From positions 1 to 7,199 of the forward strand of contig NZ_CAMYPD010000075.1 of NCBI RefSeq assembly GCF_947286155.1: a stretch of 7,199 nt of DNA. The letters are read 5' to 3'. Made by a program: the position numbers and the translations under genes. The notes under the pieces were generated by a model. The model was given only the letters and a program-made list of their open reading frames with translations. It did not search any database and was not told where the DNA came from. The stretch's first letter is position 1. The number at the start of each line of letters is the position of its first letter. Positions 1 through 7,199 of the stretch are shown piece by piece. The stretch comes from an uncultured Tessaracoccus sp. (lineage in GTDB: Bacteria; Actinomycetota; Actinomycetes; Propionibacteriales; Propionibacteriaceae).

Positions 1-51
1 CATACGAGATTCTCTACGTCTCGTGGGCTCGGAGATGTGTATAAGAGACAG
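1..51 (+). other. Untrimmed Nextera i7-side (P7) adapter, not genomic
   Basis: This stretch is synthetic. Positions 1-10 match the end of the Illumina P7 sequence, 18-32 match the Nextera i7-side read primer, and 33-51 are the transposase mosaic end AGATGTGTATAAGAGACAG. Seven bases (11-17) sit where an eight-base index is usual, so one index base may be lost. Genomic sequence begins at 52. Any homology or open frame crossing this boundary is an artefact. Confidence 0.98.
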
Positions 52-99
52 GGGGTACACGGCCCCAGAACGCTGTACGTCATCCTGGTGACGAAGTAG
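52..99 (+). CDS. Possible 3' end of an unrecognised gene, truncated by the adapter
   Basis: One forward frame gives a short tail reading GVHGPRTLYVILVTK before a TAG stop at 97-99. The alternation of hydrophobic residues in LYVILV looks like a final beta strand, and the codons are GC-rich like those of the neighbours. The tail lies convergent to the csbD-like gene, with a strong hairpin between the two stops, which is the arrangement expected of two genes sharing a terminator. Fifteen residues are too few to assign a family. It could equally be a chance open frame, since another forward frame is also open here. Confidence 0.3.
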   Translation, partial: GVHGPRTLYVILVTK

Positions 100-138
100 C
101 AACGCTCGACCCCGGCCTTCCCGTCGGAGCTGATAACA

Positions 139-179
139 GCAGTGGGCGCCACCGGCAACAAGCCGGTAGCGCCCACTGC
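139..179. terminator. Strong hairpin between convergent genes, likely bidirectional terminator
   Basis: Positions 139-156 pair with 162-179 to form an 18-position stem with a single C/A mismatch (150/168) and a five-base loop, AACAA. The stem is very GC-rich. It lies 16 bases beyond the csbD-like stop on the minus strand and about 40 bases beyond the putative stop at 97-99 on the plus strand. No good T-run follows on either side. Terminators lacking a U-tail are reported in actinobacteria, so termination in both directions is likely but inferred. Confidence 0.65.
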
Positions 180-195
180 CGCGTGATCGAGGAAG

Positions 196-408
196 TCAGT
201 CCTTCTTGTCGAACTTGTCCGTGATGTTATTGAAGGTCTCAGCGGCCTTGTCCTTGAGGTCTTCTACACCCTGCTTGGCCTTCGCGCCGAGCTGGTCGAG
301 CTTGCCTTCGGACTGCAGCTGCTCGTTATCGGTGGCCTCGCCGATGCCTTCCTTGGCCTGACCCTTGAGGTCTTCAGCCTGGTTCTTGATGTCGTCTCCG
401 AGTCCCAT
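196..408 (-). CDS. CsbD-like stress protein
   Basis: This 70-residue, highly charged, cysteine-free protein carries the CsbD family pattern. DLKGQAKEGIGEATDNEQLQ (residues 13-32) is followed by SEGKLDQLGAKAKQ (33-46) and then a lysine- and aspartate-rich amphipathic tail. CsbD proteins are small, soluble, probably flexible helical proteins induced by general stress in many bacteria, and their biochemical role is unknown. The start is the ATG whose complement is at 406-408, because AAAGGAG lies just upstream with good spacing. An earlier in-frame start at 435 would add nine residues that lie over that ribosome-binding site. The gene is monocistronic, divergent from efp, and ends just before the hairpin at 139-179. 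Family assignment is firm, while a stress role is inferred from the family. Confidence 0.85.
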   Translation of the reverse strand: MGLGDDIKNQAEDLKGQAKEGIGEATDNEQLQSEGKLDQLGAKAKQGVEDLKDKAAETFNNITDKFDKKD

Positions 409-455
409 GGGATCTCCTTTCGTTGAGGTGACCAATCGTCACCACCGCAACCCAC

Positions 456-461
456 TCTATA
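456..461 (-). promoter_or_regulatory. Candidate -10 element of the csbD-like gene
   Basis: Read on the minus strand this is TATAGA, which fits the actinobacterial TAnnnT-like -10 only partly. It would start transcription about 40 bases before the chosen start codon. The matching -35 region is weak (CTGCCG with an 18-base spacer). A stress-sigma promoter might be expected for this family, but I see no convincing alternative-sigma motif. Confidence 0.22.
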
Positions 462-515
462 CGCGCCGATCAATGCCACCGGCAGTCGCGCACTCAGCAT
501 CCGGAGGGAGTCCAG

Positions 516-521
516 TAGACT
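516..521 (+). promoter_or_regulatory. Candidate -10 element of the efp operon
   Basis: TAGACT matches the actinobacterial TAnnnT -10 pattern and would place transcription start near 528, giving a leader of about 37 bases before efp. No clear -35 hexamer is seen 17-18 bases upstream, which is common for actinobacterial housekeeping promoters. No other promoter is visible before carA, so this one probably drives efp, nusB, carA, carB and the pyrD homologue together. Confidence 0.35.
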
Positions 522-564
522 ATCCTTCGGCCCGATACGGGTTCAGTCGAATGAAAGGCATATC

Positions 565-1128
565 GTGGTTGCAGTTTCCACCAACGATCTCAAGAACGGC
601 ATGGTGCTCGACCTCGACGGTCAGCTCTGGCAAGTGACGTGGTTCCAGCACCACAAGCCTGGCAAGGGCAACACCGTCGTGCGCTCGAAGCTGAAGGCAG
701 TCCTGTCTGGCAAGACCGTGGATAAGACGTTCCCCGCTGACACCAAGGTGGAAATGGCGACGGTCGACCGGCGCGCGATGCAGTACCTCTACATCGATGG
801 TTCCGACTACGTCTTCATGGACAACGACACCTACGACCAGATCTACGTTCCGGAAGTCACCGTCGGTGATGCCAAGGACTACATGCTGGAAAACCAGGAG
901 GCCATCGTCGCACTGCATGATGGCACCCCGCTCTTCGTGGAACTGCCCGCGTCGGTGGAACTCGAAATCACCTACACCGAGCCGGGCCTGCAGGGCGACC
1001 GCTCCACCGGTGGCACCAAGCCCGCCACCCTCGAAACCGGCAAGCAGATTCAGGTGCCCCTATTCATCACCCAGGGCGAGCGCGTCAAGGTGGACACCCG
1101 CGACGGCTCCTACCTCGGTCGCGTCTGA
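565..1128 (+). CDS. efp: Elongation factor P
   Basis: EF-P binds beside the P-site tRNA of stalled ribosomes and speeds peptide bond formation at consecutive prolines. The 187-residue product has the usual length: an N-terminal KOW-like domain (about 1-65) and two OB-fold domains. Visible signatures are VDRRAMQYLY in the middle domain, TEPGLQGDRSTGGT, and the C-terminal family signature KPATLETGKQIQVPLF at 152-167. The tip lysine that contacts the tRNA is K34, in HKPGKGN. Actinobacterial EF-Ps are described as working with an unmodified lysine in a PGKGP loop, but here the second proline is replaced by N36. Translation starts at GTG 565, since GAAAGG at 553-558 has six-base spacing. nusB follows after one base, so the two are probably coupled. 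Confidence 0.97.
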   Translation: MVAVSTNDLKNGMVLDLDGQLWQVTWFQHHKPGKGNTVVRSKLKAVLSGKTVDKTFPADTKVEMATVDRRAMQYLYIDGSDYVFMDNDTYDQIYVPEVTVGDAKDYMLENQEAIVALHDGTPLFVELPASVELEITYTEPGLQGDRSTGGTKPATLETGKQIQVPLFITQGERVKVDTRDGSYLGRV

Positions 1129-1129
1129 C

Positions 1130-1552
1130 GTGCCCGACGTCGATCCCCGCTTCTCGGCGCAGACGAAAGCCCGCAAATCCGCACTGGACATCCTGTTCCA
1201 GGCGGACGCGCGGGGCCTCAGTATTCGCGATGTGCTGGAACAGCAGCGTGACCTGGCCGAACGTCCGTTGCGCGAACTCACCGTCGCCATCGTCGAAGGT
1301 GTGGCCAAGCATCAGCTGGCCATCGATCAGCGCGTTGCGGAGTGCTGCACCAACGGGTGGACGCTCGAGCGTATGCCACGTGTCGACCGCAATCTCGCAC
1401 GCATGGCTATTTTCGAGATCGACTACACGGATACTCCCGACGCTGTCGTAGTGTCGGAGGTCATGGAGCTTGCTTCATGGCTGTCGACGAACGAGTCGCC
1501 AGCGTTCCTCAATGGCCTGCTCGGGCAGGCAGTGAGGACGACCGCCGAGTAA
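1130..1552 (+). CDS. nusB: Transcription antitermination factor NusB
   Basis: NusB pairs with NusE (ribosomal protein S10) to bind boxA RNA and support antitermination of rRNA operons. The 140-residue helical protein shows the basic N-terminal segment ARKSALDILFQAD (14-26), a central region with EGVAKHQLAID, the stretch WTLERMPRVDRNLARMAIFE, and the C-terminal PAFLNGLLG motif (124-132). The start is GTG at 1130, one base after the efp stop. The same frame is open far upstream inside efp, but that part is an out-of-frame reading of efp. There is no strong Shine-Dalgarno sequence, consistent with re-initiation by ribosomes finishing efp. The efp-nusB pair is a standard actinobacterial arrangement. 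Confidence 0.95.
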   Translation: MPDVDPRFSAQTKARKSALDILFQADARGLSIRDVLEQQRDLAERPLRELTVAIVEGVAKHQLAIDQRVAECCTNGWTLERMPRVDRNLARMAIFEIDYTDTPDAVVVSEVMELASWLSTNESPAFLNGLLGQAVRTTAE

Positions 1553-1568
1553 GGAACGGAAGGTGACC

Positions 1569-2020
1569 ATGCACCCTGCATATCTCGTACTAGAAGATGG
1601 CCGAACGTTTCGAGGTTCGAGCTTCGGACGAGACCGAGAGGTGTATGGAACGCTGAGGGCATGCACCGCCATGGTCGGCTACCAGGAAGCCCTCACCGAC
1701 CCCGATGCCGCAGGTTCGATCCTCGTCTTCACCACGCCGCACATTGGCAACACAGGTTGGAACGACGAGGATTCCCGCTCAGATCGTATCCAGGTATCCG
1801 CGGTGGTCATGCGCGACAAGGCCCCCAAACCCTCGAACTTTCGATCTACGCAAAGCTTGGATGAAGCCCTCCTCGCCGACGACATCGTCGCCCTCACCGG
1901 GATCGACACGCGTGCGCTGATGCGTCACCTGAGCGACCATGGCCCCCTGTGGGCAGCGGTGACCACGCGAACCGATACCGACGCCGTCATGGCCGAACTG
2001 CGCGCTCGAAAGGATGCCTG

Positions 2021-2021
<1 letters not shown>
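1569..2021 (+). CDS. carA: Carbamoyl phosphate synthetase small subunit, N-terminal domain only (glutaminase domain missing)
   Basis: Normal CarA (about 360-390 residues) joins an N-terminal domain that docks on CarB to a class I glutaminase domain that releases ammonia from glutamine. This product is only 150 residues and corresponds to the first domain: YLVLEDGRTFRG (5-16), GYQEALTDP (37-45), PHIGNTGWN (57-65), SNFR (89-92) and GIDTRALMRHL (111-121). It stops at RARKDA. The nucleophilic cysteine motif (GICxGxQ type) and the C-terminal His/Glu pair are absent in every frame before carB. The block before GYQE (TLRACTAMV, 28-36) and PDAAGS (45-50) also drift from the usual conserved residues. 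The start is ATG 1569, with GGAAGG at 1558-1563 five bases before it; GTG 1563 is less likely. The stop overlaps the carB start as TGATG. There is no frameshift, so this is either a clean domain loss or an assembly deletion. Without the glutaminase it cannot supply ammonia. Confidence 0.9.
2009..2014 (+). promoter_or_regulatory. Ribosome-binding site of carB, inside the end of carA
   Basis: AAAGGA lies six bases before ATG 2021. It fixes the carB start there rather than at the in-frame upstream start at 1949, which would add 24 residues unlike any CarB. It also shows that the truncated end of carA meets carB with a properly formed translational junction. Confidence 0.75.
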
Positions 2022-5310
<3,289 letters not shown>

Positions 5311-5314
<4 letters not shown>

Positions 5315-6240
5315 TGCGTACCAGCACCCACGTGCTGCGCGACAGCTACCGGTTGCTTCGTCCACTGCTGCGGCGCTGGGAAGCACGCCAAGTGCAGGAG
5401 GCCGTCGTCGACGCACTCGGGGCGCTGGGCGCGCGGCGCAGCGCGGTCGAATCCAATTCCGTCACGGTGGCGGGCATCCAATTCCCGAATCGCGTCGGGC
5501 TGGCATCGGGCATCGATCGCGACGGCATCGCTGCCCGTGCCTGGGCCCATCTCGGGTTTGGGTTTGCGGAGCTCGGCCCCGTTACTGCCGCGCCGCACAC
5601 CGCTGGAGGCACACAAGCACGTGGATATCATAATGCCGGGGCCGAAGCTCTCGCCATGCGCCTTCGCGGGTACGGCATCGAGCGAGGAAACCGGGCGGCG
5701 GGAATCCCATTCGGCGTGTCGATCACGCGCAGCCAAGCGGTGACATGGCCGCACGCCGTCGACGACCTCCTCCGCACCCTGCAGATGGCCGCTCCGGTTG
5801 CGGACTACGTCGCGCTCACGCTTGCTGATCCAGGCGCGCACCGGCCGACACCGTTGCCCGACAACGGTGATCTGGAGGGCGTTCTGAACGCGTTAGTCCG
5901 TGAGGCTGAGGAACTCGACGATCTCCCCCTCTTCGTGAGCGTGCCGTCCGAGGTGGATGCCACCCGGCGCGATGAGCTGCTCCGCATCATTTCCGGGTCG
6001 GGCGCTGCCGGCGTCATCGCGGGTACTCCAGACGAGCGGCATGCTGAGCGTGCAGTGAGGTTCGTCGATGACGTTGCTCGCAGCGTCGAGTTGCCGATCA
6101 TCGCCGTCGGCGGCATCCTCACACCACGTGACGCCGTCCGCATGTTCGACGCCGGTGCCCAGCTCATCCAGCTCTCCGCAGGCCTCGCCGTCGAAGGCCC
6201 AGCCCTCGTGCGTGGCATCCATGAGTGGGGAGCTCGGTGA
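5311..6240 (+). CDS. pyrD: Class 2 dihydroorotate dehydrogenase homologue with substituted active site, possible pseudoenzyme
   Basis: PyrD oxidises dihydroorotate to orotate using FMN, and class 2 enzymes pass electrons to membrane quinone. The 309-residue product has the class 2 outline: an N-terminal helical segment (YRLLRPLLRR, 13-22), then GIQFPNRVGLASGIDRDG (55-72), HLGFGFAELGPVT (80-92) and a phosphate-binding end, VGGILTPRDAVRMFDAGAQL (266-285). It is somewhat shorter than the usual 335-360. Most catalytic and FMN-contact residues differ from E. coli PyrD. The lysine of the DKDG motif is R70. The NRMGFNN loop is replaced by a sequence around RGYGIERG. NISSPN becomes TLADPG (170-175), so the Asn is T170 and the serine base is D173. 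The lysine of KIAPD is missing (SVPSE) and NTT is replaced by GTPD. There is no frameshift. The start is ATG 5311 (ATGA overlap with carB), although ATG 5314 has better spacing from GGAG at 5304-5307. Homology is clear but dihydroorotate dehydrogenase activity is doubtful. Confidence 0.8.
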
Positions 6241-6252
6241 CGGTGCTGAACA

Positions 6253-6280
6253 CGTGCGAACATATTGTGCTGTTTGCGTG
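6253..6280 (+). terminator. Weak hairpin after the pyrD homologue
   Basis: CGTGCGAACA (6253-6262) can pair in RNA with TGTTTGCGTG (6271-6280) around an eight-base loop. Three of the ten pairs are wobble pairs. A six-T run occurs at 6301-6306, too far away for a classic intrinsic terminator. It lies just after the last gene of the run, where a terminator is expected. It could be incidental. Confidence 0.22.
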
Positions 6281-6344
6281 CGTGGCAGCTTCAGCTTCCA
6301 TTTTTTGGTGAGTGCTTCGCAAACAAGCCCTTTTCGCGCTAGCG

Positions 6345-6350
6345 TAGTTT
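6345..6350 (+). promoter_or_regulatory. Candidate -10 element of mihF
   Basis: The 174-base intergenic region 6241-6414 is clearly more AT-rich than its surroundings and holds no open frame worth reporting. TAGTTT at 6345-6350 fits the TAnnnT pattern and would give a leader of about 55-60 bases. An eight-base palindrome, CGCTAGCG (6337-6344), touches it and might be an operator or merely chance. No convincing -35 is present. Confidence 0.27.
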
Positions 6351-6414
6351 TGTAAATCCACTTGATTCATTCATATCGAGTAGCCACCCTCGGGTAACAA
6401 GATTGGAGAACCCT

Positions 6415-6726
6415 ATGGCGATTCCTAAGCTCAGCAGCGAGCAGCTCGCGGCTGCCCGCGCCTCCGCCACCGAAGCGCGCCGCGTCCGTGCGGAGCTCAA
6501 GGAGCAGGTCAAGAAGCAGGAGCTCACGTTCACCGAGGCACTCGCCAAAGCCAAGGAAGACGAGGTGCTCTCCCGTATCAAGGTGGTCGACCTGTTGCGA
6601 GCCGTGCCACGCGTGGGCATCACCCGCGCCACTGAGATTCTTGAACGTGCCGATATCGCGGTGAACCGCCGAATTCGCGGGCTTGGCCATCATCAAATTG
6701 AGCGTCTGGAGCAGCTGCTTCGCTGA
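6415..6726 (+). CDS. mihF: Integration host factor, actinobacterial type (mIHF)
   Basis: mIHF is the actinobacterial nucleoid protein, unrelated to proteobacterial IHF, that binds and bends DNA and is essential in mycobacteria. The 103-residue product has the typical length. A long charged N-terminal helical part (about 7-50, with EARRVRAELKEQVKKQE) leads into DEVLSRIKVVDLLRAVPRVG (49-68). The minor-groove-contacting helix-turn-helix region TRATEIL follows, and the conserved RRIRGLG stretch (85-91) lies near the C-terminus. The start is ATG 6415, preceded by GGAG at 6405-6408 with six-base spacing. An upstream TTG at 6403 overlaps that site and is rejected. gmk follows 18 bases after the stop, the usual actinobacterial pairing. 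mihF probably has its own promoter in the gap before it. Confidence 0.96.
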   Translation: MAIPKLSSEQLAAARASATEARRVRAELKEQVKKQELTFTEALAKAKEDEVLSRIKVVDLLRAVPRVGITRATEILERADIAVNRRIRGLGHHQIERLEQLLR

Positions 6727-6732
6727 GGTAAC

Positions 6733-6738
6733 TATGCT
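6733..6738 (+). promoter_or_regulatory. Candidate -10 element for leaderless gmk transcription
   Basis: TATGCT fits TAnnnT closely and lies six bases before the gmk ATG at 6745, so transcription would start on or beside the A of the start codon. No Shine-Dalgarno sequence stands at normal distance from that ATG; the only purine run, GAGG, is about 16 bases away. Leaderless mRNAs are frequent in actinobacteria. The -35 region is weak. Confidence 0.4.
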
Positions 6739-6744
6739 GAAACA

Positions 6745-7163
6745 ATGACTCCCGCTCAGCTCTGGATCATCTCAGGGCCCAGCGCGGTGGGCAAAGGCAC
6801 CGTCTGCGCCCGCCTGCGTTCCCTGCATGGTGAGCCGTTCTATTCCGTCTCATGCACCACTCGTGAGCCCAGACCGGGGGAAGTCCCTGGTGAGAGCTAC
6901 CATTTTGTCAGCGACGAGCGCTTCGATGAACTGATCGCTCACGACCAATTGCTCGAGTGGGCTACCGTGCACGGCACGCACCGCTACGGAACCCCACGCG
7001 CGCCCGTCGAAGAAGCCATCGCCGCCGGGCGACACGTCATTTTGGAGATCGATCTGCAGGGGGCCAGGCAAGTCAAGGCACATATGCCTGATGCGCAGCT
7101 CGTGTTCCTAGAGCCACCGTCGTGGGATGAATTAGTGCGACGCCTCGTGGGGCGTGGCACGGA
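6745..7163 (+). CDS. gmk: Guanylate kinase, 3' end cut off by the adapter
   Basis: Guanylate kinase phosphorylates GMP to GDP with ATP. The visible 139 codons (of roughly 190-205 in the family) show the P-loop GPSAVGKGT (11-19) and the GMP-binding stretch SCTTREPRPGEVPGESYHFV with its conserved Ser, Arg and Tyr. LLEWATVHGTHRYGT, the acidic strand LEIDLQGARQVK and the lid RRLVGRGT follow. The last genomic bases are GA at 7162-7163, the start of an Asp or Glu codon; what follows reads CLLYTSDAADD, the well-known translation of Nextera adapter. The start ATG 6745 gives the usual N-terminus. The nearby ATG at 6734 is out of frame and stops after four codons. About 50 C-terminal residues are missing because of the contig end, not because of mutation. 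Confidence 0.96.
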
Positions 7164-7199
7164 CTGTCTCTTATACACATCTGACGCTGCCGACGACTC
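7164..7199 (-). other. Untrimmed Nextera i5-side adapter, not genomic
   Basis: The sequence begins with the reverse complement of the mosaic end, CTGTCTCTTATACACATCT, followed by the i5-side read-primer complement GACGCTGCCGACGA (to 7196) and three bases of an index. With the adapter at 1-51 it shows that both contig ends come from reads running through library inserts. The first adapter base, C7164, could also be genomic by coincidence. Confidence 0.98.

Noticed and set aside
520..918. Minus-strand open frame of 132 codons opposite efp
   Set aside because: It is antisense to the confidently identified efp gene and crosses its promoter. No recognisable domain is present.
797..1129. Long upstream extension of the nusB frame
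   Set aside because: It is the +1 frame of efp, Ser/Pro/Arg-rich and without homology. NusB begins at GTG 1130.
1553..1568. PyrR attenuator or other leader control before carA
   Set aside because: Only 16 bases separate nusB from carA and they consist mainly of the ribosome-binding site. There is no room for an attenuator.
1949..2020. Upstream extension of carB by 24 residues
   Set aside because: The extension is out-of-frame carA sequence rich in Arg and Gly. ATG 2021 has the strong AAAGGA site and gives the normal CarB N-terminus.
6984..7178. Minus-strand frame beginning MYKRQ
   Set aside because: Its start codon lies inside the Nextera adapter, and the rest is antisense to gmk.

Overview
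The window is a 7.1-kb piece of an actinobacterial chromosome enclosed between two untrimmed Illumina Nextera adapters (positions 1-51 and 7164-7199), so the biological sequence runs only from 52 to 7163. The high GC content, the GTG starts, the actinobacterial integration host factor mihF next to gmk, and the close resemblance of EF-P, CarB and mIHF to actinobacterial proteins all place it in the Actinobacteria. I cannot support a narrower placement from sequence alone.

Layout: at the left edge lies a possible 3' tail of an unrecognised plus-strand gene (52-99). A strong hairpin (139-179) then separates it from a convergent minus-strand csbD-like stress gene (196-408). From the divergent intergenic region (409-564) a tightly packed plus-strand run begins: efp, nusB, carA, carB and a pyrD homologue. 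Every junction is 16 bases or less, and two are start/stop overlaps. A 174-base intergenic region follows, then mihF and the start of gmk, which is cut off by the right-hand adapter.

The run combines translation and transcription factors (EF-P, NusB) with genes for carbamoyl phosphate and pyrimidine synthesis, then nucleoid and GMP kinase functions. This is a familiar actinobacterial neighbourhood, but the pyrimidine part is abnormal. carA encodes only the N-terminal domain of the small subunit (about 150 residues) and has no glutaminase domain. carB is full length and keeps its key residues. The pyrD homologue keeps the barrel outline and the phosphate-binding end, but nearly all residues that bind FMN and dihydroorotate in characterised class 2 enzymes are substituted. 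No pyrR, pyrB, pyrC or pyrF is present here.

The simplest reading is a locus that has lost glutamine-dependent pyrimidine synthesis but kept a carbamoyl phosphate synthetase large subunit, perhaps ammonia-driven and serving arginine synthesis. An assembly-made deletion in carA must be excluded first, because this contig demonstrably carries library artefacts.
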